Source: Cyanobium sp. FGCU6
GTDB lineage: Bacteria; Cyanobacteriota; Cyanobacteriia; PCC-6307; Cyanobiaceae
Direction of reading: 5' to 3'
DNA: 64,000 bases
Assembly: GCA_024958655.1 (NCBI GenBank)
Contig: JANWUR010000009.1
Coordinates: forward strand, 1-64,000
Position 1 is the first letter of the stretch. Each line of letters begins with the position of its first letter. The notes under the pieces were generated by a model, which worked only from the letters and a program-made list of their open reading frames with translations, had not been told where the DNA came from and ran no database searches. Below are positions 53,942-63,750 of the stretch, in pieces. Position numbers and translations under genes: made by a program.

Positions 53942-53991
53942 AAGCCGTTGATATGTTGTCGCGCTGGCGGCATTGCCGTCGCGGGGCGCAC

Positions 53992-55176
53992 TCAGCGATC
54001 CACCGAGCCCATGATCACGTCGATCGAGCCGAGGATCGCCATGATGTCGGCCACTTTGGCCCCCTTGAGGATGTGGGGCAGGATCTGAAGGTTGTTGAGA
54101 TCGGCGGCGCGGATCTTGAAGCGCCAGGGGGTGACGTCATCGTTGCCCTGGATGAAGACGCCGATCTCGCCCTTGCCCGACTCCAGCCGCGTGTACAGCT
54201 CCCCGCTGGGAATCTTGAAGGTGGGCGCAACCTTCTTGGCCACGTACTGGTAGTCGAAGCCGAAGAACTCGCTCTGCTTGCCTTCCTCCAGCCGACGGGC
54301 TTCCAGGTTTTCGAAAGGGCCGCCGGGGATCATGCGGCAGGCCTGGCGCAGGATGCTCAGCGACTCGCGCATCTCCTGAACACGCACGCGATAGCGGGCA
54401 TAGCAGTCGCCCTCCTTCTCCCAGGCCACGTTCCAGTCGAAGTCGTCGTAGCACTCATAGTGGTCCACCTTGCGCAGGTCCCAGGGCACACCGGAAGCGC
54501 GCAGCATCGGCCCCGACAGGCTCCAGTTGATCGCCTGCTCGCGACTGATGGTGCCAAGGCCCTCGATCCGCTTGCGGAAGATCGGGTTGTTGGTGATCAG
54601 CTTCTCGTATTCGTCGATCTTCGGGCCGAACCAGTCGCAGAAATCGAGGCACTTGTCGATCCAGCCGTAGGGCAGATCTACCGCTACCCCGCCAATCCGG
54701 AAGTAGTTGTTGTTGATGAGCCGCTGACCGGTGGCCGCTTCCCACAGGTCGTAAATCATCTCCCTTTCACGGAAGATGTAGAAGAAGGGCGTTTGCGCGC
54801 CCACATCGGCCAGGAAGGGGCCGAGCCAGAGCAGGTGGTTGGCGATCCGGTTGAGCTCCAGCATCAGCACCCGGATGTAGCTGGCGCGCTTCGGCACCGG
54901 CACGTTGGCCAGTCGCTCGGGGGCGTTGACCACGATCGCCTCGTAGAACATGCCCGCCGCATAGTCCATGCGGCTCACATAGGGCACGAACATGATGTTC
55001 GTGCGGTTCTCGGCGATCTTCTCCATGCCGCGGTGGAGATAGCCGATCACCGGCTCGCAGTCCACCACGTCCTCGCCATCAAGGGTGACGACCAGCCGCA
55101 GCACCCCGTGCATCGACGGGTGATGAGGGCCGAAATTGACCACCATCGGCTCCGTGCGCGTCTCGAGCTGGGTCAT
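53992..55176 (-). CDS. ndhH: NAD(P)H-quinone oxidoreductase subunit H (NDH-1)
   Basis: This 394-residue core subunit of photosynthetic complex I uses ATG 55176 ([20 protein letters not shown]). It is the 49-kDa/NuoD homologue at the base of the quinone-binding cavity. Landmarks are [71 protein letters not shown], and the end [20 protein letters not shown]. It is intact. A single gene is typical, as ndhH is away from other ndh genes in cyanobacteria. It is divergent from the dehydrogenase gene of the NRPS operon; the 216-base gap contains TTGACC sequences that could be promoter elements. Confidence 0.97.
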   Translation of the reverse strand: MTQLETRTEPMVVNFGPHHPSMHGVLRLVVTLDGEDVVDCEPVIGYLHRGMEKIAENRTNIMFVPYVSRMDYAAGMFYEAIVVNAPERLANVPVPKRASYIRVLMLELNRIANHLLWLGPFLADVGAQTPFFYIFREREMIYDLWEAATGQRLINNNYFRIGGVAVDLPYGWIDKCLDFCDWFGPKIDEYEKLITNNPIFRKRIEGLGTISREQAINWSLSGPMLRASGVPWDLRKVDHYECYDDFDWNVAWEKEGDCYARYRVRVQEMRESLSILRQACRMIPGGPFENLEARRLEEGKQSEFFGFDYQYVAKKVAPTFKIPSGELYTRLESGKGEIGVFIQGNDDVTPWRFKIRAADLNNLQILPHILKGAKVADIMAILGSIDVIMGSVDR

Positions 55177-55392
55177 GGGGGGAGCGCGGCAGGCGGGCCG
55201 GAGTAGGCCGGATTCTAGGGAGCCTCTCGGAGGGTGGGTCCCGGGCATGCAGCGGCTGCCGATGCGCGCAGCCCCGCCCAGACGGCCGATCCGTACACTC
55301 TGGCTTGACCTCGTCTTGACCAGTGCGCGCGCGCGTCCAGCCTCGCTTCAAGCCGACGGACCGACTGAACCTCGTGCGTTCTTCAGCCCGCC

Positions 55393-56169
55393 TTGCATTC
55401 CTCTCCTGACTCGGCGGTTCGTCCCAAGGTGGCCCTCGTCACGGGAGCCTCGCGCGGCATCGGTCTGGCCACGGCACGGCTTCTTGCCGGCCGGGGTTAT
55501 CGGGTCGTGATCAGCGCCCGCGGTGAAGAGGGCCTGGCCGAGGCGGCCGACCAGTTGCGCCCCTTCGCCCCCGGGCTCTGCCACTGTGCCGCCGATGCCA
55601 CGGACCCTGCGGCGGTGGCGCGGTTGATGGGCCTGATTCAGCAGCGATGCGGCCGGCTGGATGTGCTGATCAACAATGCCGGCGGCAGTCATCACGGTCG
55701 CCCGCTCGACGCCATGAGCCCTGAAGACTGGGAACTCACCCTGCGACAGAACCTGACGGCGGCATCTTTGGCTTGCAGGGCAGCGCTCCCCTTCCTGAAG
55801 GTGCAGGGAGGGGCGATCGTCAACGTCGCCTCGCTGGCGGGCCGTCAGCGCTCTCTGGTCGCCGCCTGCGATTACGCGGCGGCCAAGGCAGGCCTGATCG
55901 GATTCACCAGACAGCTGGCACTGGAGCTTGCTCCCTGGCAGATCCGCGTCAATGCCATTGCTCCCGGTCTCACCGGCACGGAACGGGTGGACGGGCGATG
56001 GCAGGACCTGCCGGAGGACGAGCGTCGTTCCAGGCTTGCCGCGATCCCCATGGGCAGAGCGGGGCGCCCGAGCGAAATCGCCGAAGCCATCTCCTTTCTG
56101 GCCTCCGATGCCGCCAGCTACATCACTGGCGCCACGCTCGATGTGAACGGCGGCGCGTTCATGGGATGA
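55393..56169 (+). CDS. Short-chain dehydrogenase/reductase (FabG-like), first gene of an NRPS operon
   Basis: This 258-residue NAD(P)-dependent oxidoreductase has a TTG at 55393 as the apparent start. The Rossmann motif is VTGASRGIGLATA; NNAGG is conserved; the catalytic set is Ser in IVNVASLAGRQRS and YAAAK. The end TGATLDVNGGAFMG is the usual FabG-type finish. The Arg after the first glycine loop and the RVVISARGE strand end suggest NADP(H). It is coupled by ATGA to the ThDP enzyme. Context suggests it reduces a keto group in a building block or product of the NRPS; a housekeeping FabG role is less likely here. Confidence 0.88.
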   Translation: MHSSPDSAVRPKVALVTGASRGIGLATARLLAGRGYRVVISARGEEGLAEAADQLRPFAPGLCHCAADATDPAAVARLMGLIQQRCGRLDVLINNAGGSHHGRPLDAMSPEDWELTLRQNLTAASLACRAALPFLKVQGGAIVNVASLAGRQRSLVAACDYAAAKAGLIGFTRQLALELAPWQIRVNAIAPGLTGTERVDGRWQDLPEDERRSRLAAIPMGRAGRPSEIAEAISFLASDAASYITGATLDVNGGAFMG

Positions 56170-57368
56170 CCCAAACCGTTGCCGATGCTCTGGCCGGTGC
56201 TCTTGTCGCAGCCGGTTTCCGCCGATGCTTCGGCTACCTCGGCTACATGGTCGACCAGCTCTCCCAGGCGCTGCCAAGGGCCGGCTGTGAGGTGGTGATC
56301 GCCGCTTCCGAAACCGGTGCCGGTTACATGGCCCAGGGACTGGCGCTGGTGTCGGCGCGGCCTGCCCTCACCTTCTGCTCTGGCGGCCCTGGCCTGGCCA
56401 TGCTGCTGCCCGCGTTGCAGGTGGCCCGTCTCGATGGGATTCCCCTGCTCGCGGTCGTCGGCCAGACCGGAAACAACGGCTTGCCCACGTTTCAGAACAC
56501 AGGCCCCGCCGGCAGCCGTGACCGGGAGCTGCTGGCGGCCCTGCGCATCACCACGCTCCACCTTCAGACCCCGGCGGATCTGCCTGCGATTCTCCAGGCG
56601 GCCTGGGATCGGCTGAAGGAGGGGGCGCCGGTTGTTCTGAGCGCACCCTGTGACGTGCTGGCCACTCCCTGGTTCGGCCCGAAGGACGCTGCCCAGGGGG
56701 CCCCTCCCTGGTCGCTGCGCGACCCGATGGCCGCTGGCCGCAGCTCCCAGGCCCTGCCCTGCGACGAGGCCATTCCCGGGACCTCCCGAACCGGCGGCTA
56801 TCGAGCGGTCGTGGCTGAACTGCTCGACCATCTGCCCGCTCACACCCTCTGGTTCGGCGATGCCGGTCAGACCCGCCATGCCATGGGGATCGAACTGGGG
56901 CGGCGGGGGGTCCCGTTCTTCGAATCCGCCAGCAGTGGACCGATGGGCTGGGCGCTCGCTGCAGCGATCGGTGCCGCCAGCCACGATGCTGCCAGCCCCA
57001 TCTGCTGCTTCACCGGCGACGGCAGCGCCCTGATGCTGGCCAATGAATGGACCACCGCCGTCAAGCTGCACCTGCCGATCACCTATGTGCTGGCCGACAA
57101 CGGAGCGCTTGGACAGCCCTTCGGACGCCTGAGGGCATCCGGCGCGGAGAACCTCGCCCGCCTGCCGGTCGTCGACTGGACCGCTCTGGCGGCCGCCCTG
57201 GGGATGCCCGCCCGGCGCATCGACGAAAACCTCACGCTCGGCGACGGCCTGGCTGCGTTACCGCCCTCTGGCCCGCGCCTGCTCGTGGTGCCCCTCCCCG
57301 AACGTGATCCCGCGGTGAAGCCGCCCTACTCCCTGACCCTTGGAAGCCCGATCGCCCATGGCCGCTGA
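56166..57368 (+). CDS. Compact thiamine-diphosphate-dependent enzyme (acetolactate-synthase-like, no central domain)
   Basis: This 400-residue ThDP enzyme has ATG 56166 inside the dehydrogenase stop. The Pyr domain has the cofactor-activating Glu in AASETGAGYMAQGLALVS (about 49) and LTFCSGGPGLAMLLPALQVA. The PP domain has the Mg-ThDP motif CFTGDGSALMLANEWTTA with the following Asn in YVLADNGALGQPF. Acetolactate synthase and related decarboxylases are ~550 residues with a central FAD/nucleotide-type domain; here the two ThDP domains are joined by a short linker (residues ~165-220). This layout recalls sulfopyruvate/phosphonopyruvate decarboxylases. Decarboxylation or carboligation of a 2-oxo acid is likely. 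Its end overlaps the NRPS start by 11 bases. Confidence 0.85.
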   Translation: MTQTVADALAGALVAAGFRRCFGYLGYMVDQLSQALPRAGCEVVIAASETGAGYMAQGLALVSARPALTFCSGGPGLAMLLPALQVARLDGIPLLAVVGQTGNNGLPTFQNTGPAGSRDRELLAALRITTLHLQTPADLPAILQAAWDRLKEGAPVVLSAPCDVLATPWFGPKDAAQGAPPWSLRDPMAAGRSSQALPCDEAIPGTSRTGGYRAVVAELLDHLPAHTLWFGDAGQTRHAMGIELGRRGVPFFESASSGPMGWALAAAIGAASHDAASPICCFTGDGSALMLANEWTTAVKLHLPITYVLADNGALGQPFGRLRASGAENLARLPVVDWTALAAALGMPARRIDENLTLGDGLAALPPSGPRLLVVPLPERDPAVKPPYSLTLGSPIAHGR

Positions 57369-60300
57369 TGGGGTGTTGGCGGCGGTCCTGAACGGCTGGG
57401 CTGAACGCGACCCTGCCGCGCCGGCCATCGCTGATCGTCAGGGGGTCTGGCTGTGCCGCGGAGATCTGTCCGCTCGGCTGGCGGAGGGGCGGCAGAGGCT
57501 GAGGCAGCTTGGGCTTCAGCCCTCGGACCGCGTGGCGGTGCTGATGCCCCAGGGATTCGAGGGGGCCATCGTGGCGCTCCAGGTCGCATCCGCCTGCACG
57601 CTGGCGCCGTTGCGACCCGGTTTGCCGCCGCAGCAATGGCCGACGCTGCTGCGGCGGCTTGCGCCAGCCGCCCTCGTGCTGGCCCCTGAGATCGCCCCCG
57701 AACTGGCGGCGTTGGCTCCCGGGCTTGATCTTCCCCTGATCGATCCGGGCCTGCTGCTGAGCGCCGGAGAGGTTCGCCAGCCCAGGGCCCCCGGGCCCGA
57801 TGCCGACGCGGCCCAGGCGGTGGTGATCGCCACCTCCGGAACCACCGGTCTCCCCAAGTGGGTGACGCTCCTCCAGGCCGCCCTGCTGCAGGGCTGCCGG
57901 TCGACGGCGCGTTCCCTGGAGCTGACCGCAGCGGACAGGGCCCTGCTGGCCTTGCCCCTGCATCACGTGCATGGGCTCGTCTCCGGTCTGCTGATGCCCC
58001 TGATCAGCGGCGGCAGCGTGGTGGTGACGGAACGCTTTGAGGCCGCCGATGTGCTGCACAGCATCCGGGAGCAGCTGATCAGCTGGATCAGCCTGCCGCC
58101 GGCCATGCACCGAGCCCTTCTGGATCAGCAGCGCCTCACCCCCCTGGAGCCCGGATATCGCCTGCGCTTCCTGCGTTCGGGGGCGATCTCCCTGCCGCCG
58201 CACCTGATCGGCAGCCTGCAGCAGGCCTTCGAAGTGCCGGTGATCGAGGCCTACGGCATGAGCGAATGCCCCCACATCTGCGGGAATCCCGTCCAGGCAC
58301 CCCGTGCCGGTTCGGTGGGCAGGCCCGTGGTGGAGCATCTGGCGATCCTTGGGCCGGATGGCCTTGAGCTCCCCGCCGGTGCCTGGGGCGAGGTGGCGGT
58401 GCGAGGCGCCCCCCTGATGCTGGGGTATCAGCACGACGGCGAGGTGCAGGCTCCAGCTGCACCGGAGGGTTGGTTCCGCACCGGCGACCAGGGTCGTCTG
58501 GATGGCGATGCCTATGTCTATCTTCGCGGTCGGCTGAGCGAAACGATCAATCGGGGTGGCCAGAAGGTATGGCCGGCTGTAGTGGATGGGGCGCTGCTCA
58601 GCCATCCCGATGTTCAGGAGGCGGTGGCGTTCGCCCTGCCCCATCCCACCCTGGGCGCCGATCTGATGGCAGCCGTGGTGCTGCGCCCATCAGCGGAGAG
58701 CCGTGAGCAGGACCTTCGCCGTCATGCCCTCTCCGTTCTGGCAGCCCATGAGGTCCCCTCCCGCATCCTGGTGCTGGAGGATCTCCCCCGCGGTGCCTCC
58801 GGCAAGGTGCAGCGGTTGGCGATGGCCACGCTCCTTCAGGGAAGCCTGCATCCCCCCGACGAACCCGTCAGCGGCGACATGGAAATGGTGGTCGCCGCCG
58901 CGTTCGCCGCTGTCCTGGGGCAGGACCCGCCCGGGCGCCATGCCAACTTCTTCCAGCTCGGGGGTGACTCCCTGTCCGGGACGCGCGTGATCCTCCGACT
59001 GGCGGAGGAGATCGACCTTGAGCTGGAGCCCACGCTGCTGTTCCTGGAACCGACGATCCGCGGGCTGGCGGAGCAGCTGAAGCGGCGGCTGAAGCAAGCG
59101 CCGACGATCCGGCCGCAGCGCGAAGCGCTGCCCACGGCTGCCGTTCAGCCTCTGCCCGGCCCCTGGCCCTCCGGCGGTGCGGCCTTCCTTGCCTCCCATG
59201 CCCAGAGCCGCCTCTGGTTCCTGCACCAACTGGAGCCAGGCCTCACGGCCTATCACCTGCCGATTCTGTGGCGGCTGCAGGGGGCGTTGGATCTGGCCGC
59301 CCTCGGGCAGGCCCTGGCGGCTCTGATCGAGCGCCATCCCACCCTGAGGACGTCGTTCCAGCTACGGGGGCAGGATGTGGTGCAGATCCTGCATCCCCCC
59401 GAACCCTTCCCCATCCGCATCGAGCGACTGGAGGGTCGGGATCCTGATCGGGTGATGGCTGCCTGGTTGGAGCAGGAGCAGCACACGCCCTTTGATCTTT
59501 GTTCCGGCCGCTTACTGCGTGCTCGCCTGCTGAGCATCGCCGACGATCAGCATCGCTTACTGCTCAATCTCCACCACATCGCCGCCGATGGCTGGTCCCT
59601 GTCGATCCTCAGCCGCGATCTTGTTGCGTTCTACAACGCCGCCCATGCCGGTGGCCCGGCCGCGCTCAAGCCACTGAAGATTCAGTATCAAGACCATGCC
59701 GCCTGGCAGCGCCAGCGGCTGAGCGGTGGGAAGCTTTCGGAGCTGAACAGCTATTGGAGAGGCCAGCTTTCAGGTGTTCAGCCTCTCGATCTCCCCACCG
59801 ATCATCCCCGGCCTGTCCGTCCGTCCTATCGGGGCGGCGGCGTGTGCTTCGAGATCGAGCCGGCGCTGCTCCAGGCCTTCGAGACGCTCTGCCGCGCTGA
59901 GGGTGCCACCCTGCAGATGGGCCTGCTGGCCGCGGTGGCCGTGCTGTTGCAGCGCTACAGCCGCCAGGAGGATTTCGCCATCGGTGTGCCGATCTGGGGG
60001 CGCAACCATCCCGATCTTGAACAGCTGATCGGCTTGTTCGTCAATACCCTGCCCATTCGCACGCGCATCACGCCGGGTCTCTCCTTCAGGGGGCTGCTTG
60101 CACAGATCAGAGACACTTCCATTGCCGCCTACGCCCACCAGGAGTTGCCGTTTGAGCAGATGGTGGAGGTGCTCAAGCTTGAGCGCGACAGCAGCCGCAA
60201 CCCTCTGTTCCAGGTGGTGCTGCAGCTGAGCGAGCTGCCGCCTGCTTCGCTGAGCCAACTGGACGGTCTCCAGGCAGAGCGGCTGTCCCACGGGACAGAC

Positions 60301-63168
60301 ACCGCCCGATTCGATCTGGAGTTCCTGCTCCGCCGAAATGAGGGTGGCGGCATCCACGCCACCCTCACCTACGCCAGGGATCTGTTCGAGTCCGATCGCA
60401 TCGAGCGGTTCACTGGCCATCTGATCACCTTGCTGGCATCGGCGACGGCAGCCCCTGAAGCGCCTGCCGTCGCCCTCACCCTTCTCCCTCAGGCTGAGCG
60501 GCAGCAGATCGAACGCTGGCAGCAGGGGCCTGTGATCGATGGGCCGGAGCTCTGCGTGCACGAGTTGTTCGAGCGGCAGGTGGAGCTCAGCCCCCACGCC
60601 ACCGCCCTGGTCTTCCAGGACGAGCCGATCGCCTACGCAGAGATCAACGCCCGTGCCAACCGCCTGGCCCATCACCTGATCGATCTCGGGGTTGGCCCCG
60701 AGGTGATCGTGGCGGTGTGCCTGGAGCGCTCGATCGCGCTGGTGGTGGCGCTGCTCGCCATCCTCAAAGCTGGTGGGGCGTATCTCCCGCTCGATCCGGG
60801 GTGGCCGCTGGAGCGGCGCCAGCTGCTGCTCAGGGAAGCGGGGTGTGGCGTGCTGATCGATGGGGAGGAGCCCATCCTCCTCAGAGTCCCGCCGGCTCCG
60901 TCGACTCAGGCGCAGGCCTCCGCCGCCTCCCTGGCCTATGTCGCCTACACCTCCGGATCCACCGGCACCCCCAAGGGAGTGGCCATCACCCATGCCTCGA
61001 TCCTGAGGCTGGTGGATGCCGGCAACGGCTTCTGTGTTTCCCCTGGTGATCGGGTGTTGCAGCTGGCGCCACTGGCCTTTGATGCCGCCACCTTCGAGAT
61101 CTGGGGCCCCCTGCTCAACGGCGGCACCCTGGTGATCGCCCCTCCTGGACAGCTTTCCTTGCAGGAGCTGGCCGCGATCCTGCAGGAGCAGAGGATCACC
61201 ACCCTCTGGCTCACCGCGGGGCTGTTCCACGCCATGGTGGAGAGCGAACTGCAGGCCCTGGCCGGCGTGAAGCAGGTGCTGGCGGGGGGCGACGTGCTCG
61301 CCCCGGAGTCTGTGACGCCACTGCTCAAGGCCTTCCCAACCGGCCATGGGCTGATCAATGGCTACGGCCCCACCGAAAACACCACCTTCACCTGCTGCCA
61401 CCGCCTGGGGGCGGGTGCAACCCTTTCCTCGGCGACTGTGCCGATCGGCAGGCCCATTGCCGCCACTGTCGTGCGGGTGCTCGACGCTACGGGTCAGCTC
61501 TGCCCGATCGGCATTCCCGGTGAACTGCACATCGGAGGGTCCGGCCTGGCCCGCGGTTATCTCAGCAATCCCGAGCTCACGGCCGAGGCGTTCATCCCGG
61601 ATCCTTGGGCCACCGATCCCTGCGCCCGCCTCTACCGATCGGGCGATCTCGTCTCCTGGAACCCCGACGGCACCCTGACGTTCCACGGCCGCCTCGATCA
61701 GCAGATCAAGCTGCGCGGCTTCCGGATCGAACCGGCTGAAATCGAGGCGAACCTGCTGGCCCATCCCGCTGTGGCCCAGGCGGCGGTGGTGCTCCGCCGC
61801 GAGGATGCCGCCAGCCCACGCCTGGTGGCCTACTGGGTGGCCAGCACGGGCACAGCAGCGCTCACGGCAGAGCGTCTGCGCAGTTTCCTCAGCGAGCGGC
61901 TGCCGGAGTTCATGGTGCCGGCCGCTTTCATGCAGCTGGCGGCGCTGCCGCTGACACGCAACGGCAAGCTCGATCGCCGAGCGCTGCCGGCACCGAGCTT
62001 CCCAGGGAATCACGAGCAACGCATTGCGCCCTCCACGCAGCTTGAGCGACGGCTTCATGCGCTCTGGGCCGAGGTGCTTGGCCACCGTGATTTCGGCGTC
62101 AGCGACAACTTCTTCCTCGTGGGCGGGCATTCGCTCAGCAGCGCCCGATTGTCGGCTCTGATCGAACGGCAACTCGGTCGCCGACTGCCCCTCTCGGTTC
62201 TGTTCCAACGGCCCACGCTGAGGGAACTCAGCGGTTGGCTGGAATCCGGCGACACTCCCGCCGCCGGCTCTCCCGCCGCCGATACTCCCGCCAGCGTGAC
62301 CGGCTTCCGCTCGCTGGTCACCCTCCAGCACCATGGTGAGGCTCCGCCGCTGTTCGTGGTCCATGGCGGCCACGGCGATGTGTACATCCACCTCCAGTTG
62401 GCGCGCTGCCTGGCGCCCCATCGCCCTGTCTACGGACTGCAGGCGGTGGGATTCGATGGCAGCGCCCCGCGCCACCAGAGCGTTGCGGAGATGGCCGTGC
62501 ACTACGCCGACGAGATCCTGCGCTTTCAGCCCCGTGGTCCTTATCACCTGCTGGGCTATTCCGGTGGCGGATGGTATGCCTGGGCTGTGGCCGCCGAGCT
62601 GCACAGGCGCGGCGCCACCATGGGTCTGATCGGCCTGGTGGACACGGGTGCCACCTCCGACCTCCATCGCCGGCTGCGCTTTCGGCAACTGGTCCGACGC
62701 CAGTGGCAGCTCCTTCCCTGTCGGGCCCGCTCCCTGGCTGCCACCCATTTCAGCCGCTGGCCCGCCGCCCTGGCCAGAAAGCGCCAGGCCTTGCACTTCG
62801 TCGCCTGGACCCTGCTGCGCCCGCAGGAAAGTTCCGCGCCCCAGGGGCTTAGTCCAATGGCCGCTCCCAGGCCCACCCAGCCCATGCGCGGGGATTACTT
62901 CCTCCAGCTCCATACCTATTTCCGCCCGCCAAGGCTTCCCCTTCGCGCCGATGTCTTCGCAGCACGCTCGCGGATGAAACAGTTCCAGAAGCTCTGGAAT
63001 TTTTATGCGCAGGGCCAGGCTGTCCTCCACCCGAGCCTGGAGGGTCATGACGATTATTACAATGCCGACTGGACCGCCAGATTCGCTCCCTACCTGGAGA
63101 ATGTTCTCGCTCGGATTGAAGCGGGCTCTCCTCGCGAGATGGGTCCCCCGCCATCGAGGTTCCTCTGA
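57358..63168 (+). CDS. Two-module NRPS: acyl-ligase/A, carrier, C, A, carrier, thioesterase
   Basis: This 1936-residue assembly-line enzyme uses ATG 57358; a TTG 6 codons upstream is possible. Domains: (1) an adenylate-forming domain, ~1-500, with IATSGTTGLPKW, LPLHHVHGLVSG, EAYGMSECPHICG and GASGKVQR. It resembles acyl- or aryl-CoA ligases and lacks the amino-acid Asp of A4. (2) Carrier, FFQLGGDSLSGTR (~531). (3) Condensation domain with HHIAADGWS (~738). (4) Amino-acid adenylation domain with AYTSGSTGTPKGVAI (~1196), LAFDAATFEIWG, INGYGPTENTTF and RNGKLDRRALP. (5) Carrier, FFLVGGHSLSSAR (~1588). (6) Thioesterase, VVHGGHGDVYIH and LLGYSGGGWYAW (~1732). No PPTase or MbtH gene is nearby. The logic is a carboxylic-acid starter joined to one amino acid and released. 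Confidence 0.93.
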   Translation: MAADGVLAAVLNGWAERDPAAPAIADRQGVWLCRGDLSARLAEGRQRLRQLGLQPSDRVAVLMPQGFEGAIVALQVASACTLAPLRPGLPPQQWPTLLRRLAPAALVLAPEIAPELAALAPGLDLPLIDPGLLLSAGEVRQPRAPGPDADAAQAVVIATSGTTGLPKWVTLLQAALLQGCRSTARSLELTAADRALLALPLHHVHGLVSGLLMPLISGGSVVVTERFEAADVLHSIREQLISWISLPPAMHRALLDQQRLTPLEPGYRLRFLRSGAISLPPHLIGSLQQAFEVPVIEAYGMSECPHICGNPVQAPRAGSVGRPVVEHLAILGPDGLELPAGAWGEVAVRGAPLMLGYQHDGEVQAPAAPEGWFRTGDQGRLDGDAYVYLRGRLSETINRGGQKVWPAVVDGALLSHPDVQEAVAFALPHPTLGADLMAAVVLRPSAESREQDLRRHALSVLAAHEVPSRILVLEDLPRGASGKVQRLAMATLLQGSLHPPDEPVSGDMEMVVAAAFAAVLGQDPPGRHANFFQLGGDSLSGTRVILRLAEEIDLELEPTLLFLEPTIRGLAEQLKRRLKQAPTIRPQREALPTAAVQPLPGPWPSGGAAFLASHAQSRLWFLHQLEPGLTAYHLPILWRLQGALDLAALGQALAALIERHPTLRTSFQLRGQDVVQILHPPEPFPIRIERLEGRDPDRVMAAWLEQEQHTPFDLCSGRLLRARLLSIADDQHRLLLNLHHIAADGWSLSILSRDLVAFYNAAHAGGPAALKPLKIQYQDHAAWQRQRLSGGKLSELNSYWRGQLSGVQPLDLPTDHPRPVRPSYRGGGVCFEIEPALLQAFETLCRAEGATLQMGLLAAVAVLLQRYSRQEDFAIGVPIWGRNHPDLEQLIGLFVNTLPIRTRITPGLSFRGLLAQIRDTSIAAYAHQELPFEQMVEVLKLERDSSRNPLFQVVLQLSELPPASLSQLDGLQAERLSHGTDTARFDLEFLLRRNEGGGIHATLTYARDLFESDRIERFTGHLITLLASATAAPEAPAVALTLLPQAERQQIERWQQGPVIDGPELCVHELFERQVELSPHATALVFQDEPIAYAEINARANRLAHHLIDLGVGPEVIVAVCLERSIALVVALLAILKAGGAYLPLDPGWPLERRQLLLREAGCGVLIDGEEPILLRVPPAPSTQAQASAASLAYVAYTSGSTGTPKGVAITHASILRLVDAGNGFCVSPGDRVLQLAPLAFDAATFEIWGPLLNGGTLVIAPPGQLSLQELAAILQEQRITTLWLTAGLFHAMVESELQALAGVKQVLAGGDVLAPESVTPLLKAFPTGHGLINGYGPTENTTFTCCHRLGAGATLSSATVPIGRPIAATVVRVLDATGQLCPIGIPGELHIGGSGLARGYLSNPELTAEAFIPDPWATDPCARLYRSGDLVSWNPDGTLTFHGRLDQQIKLRGFRIEPAEIEANLLAHPAVAQAAVVLRREDAASPRLVAYWVASTGTAALTAERLRSFLSERLPEFMVPAAFMQLAALPLTRNGKLDRRALPAPSFPGNHEQRIAPSTQLERRLHALWAEVLGHRDFGVSDNFFLVGGHSLSSARLSALIERQLGRRLPLSVLFQRPTLRELSGWLESGDTPAAGSPAADTPASVTGFRSLVTLQHHGEAPPLFVVHGGHGDVYIHLQLARCLAPHRPVYGLQAVGFDGSAPRHQSVAEMAVHYADEILRFQPRGPYHLLGYSGGGWYAWAVAAELHRRGATMGLIGLVDTGATSDLHRRLRFRQLVRRQWQLLPCRARSLAATHFSRWPAALARKRQALHFVAWTLLRPQESSAPQGLSPMAAPRPTQPMRGDYFLQLHTYFRPPRLPLRADVFAARSRMKQFQKLWNFYAQGQAVLHPSLEGHDDYYNADWTARFAPYLENVLARIEAGSPREMGPPPSRFL

Positions 63169-63290
63169 TCTGGTCGGCCAGCCGCATGCTCCGCACACGA
63201 AGAGGGACCTGAAACGAGGCATGTCGTTCCATGGCTGCGTCGGTGTGTCCTGTGCGCAGATGCCCGTGCCAATTCGATGATCACCACGCC

Positions 63291-63319
63291 GCCGCTGGCC
63301 CTCATGAAGGGCCAGCGGC
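63291..63319 (+). terminator. Strong hairpin after the NRPS operon
   Basis: A perfect 11-bp inverted repeat (GCCGCTGGCCC and GGGCCAGCGGC) surrounds the loop TCATGAA, 122 bases after the NRPS stop. There is no long T-run. It is placed between the NRPS and the opposing vapC gene, so it could end transcription from both sides. Confidence 0.6.
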
Positions 63320-63354
63320 TTGCAACAGCCTCAAGCTTGCGGTGGTGGGCTTGG

Positions 63355-63750
63355 CTACGCCAGCCGCACGCGCTTCACATCGGTGAAGGCGAAGTCATCC
63401 CCCTTGAACAGCAGCGGCGCCTCCAGGGTTCGCGCCAGCCCGTAGCTGAAGCAATCCCCCAGGTTCAACGCTGCCCTGTGGCGCCCCTTGCTGTAGCGGC
63501 GCCAGCCTTCCAGCGCCCAGTGCACGTGGGCCAGCTCCAGTGGTAGGGGAGTGATGGTGGCCGCGGCCAGCAGGCGATCGAGTTCGGCCTGGCCGGGGGC
63601 CCCGATCTGGCGCTCCACCACCAGGCGGGTTTCCAGCAGGGTGGCGGTGGAGATCCACTTCACACCCTCCTGGCTCAACACGGCCACCAGGGCGAGGGCC
63701 TCTGGCTCCACCTTGAGAATGGCCAGCAGGGCTGAGGTGTCGATCACCAT
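63355..63750 (-). CDS. vapC: VapC-type PIN-domain ribonuclease toxin
   Basis: This 131-residue toxin begins MVIDTSALLAILKVEPEAL with the first catalytic Asp. The conserved Glu is in TATLLETRLVVERQ, and the late acidic cluster is LNLGDCFSYGLARTLEAPLL with GDDFAFTDV. All four acidic positions of a PIN domain are present, so it looks active. The ATG overlaps the stop of vapB by one base (TGATG). It belongs to the Rv0624-like branch, usually cleaving tRNA or rRNA; the target cannot be told. Confidence 0.92.
   Translation of the reverse strand: MVIDTSALLAILKVEPEALALVAVLSQEGVKWISTATLLETRLVVERQIGAPGQAELDRLLAAATITPLPLELAHVHWALEGWRRYSKGRHRAALNLGDCFSYGLARTLEAPLLFKGDDFAFTDVKRVRLA

Noticed and set aside
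59770..63222. 1150-codon open frame on the reverse strand across the NRPS
   Set aside because: Antisense shadow of a high-GC gene; the forward frame carries all NRPS motifs and the reverse text has no domain, only Gln/His/Gly-rich sequence.
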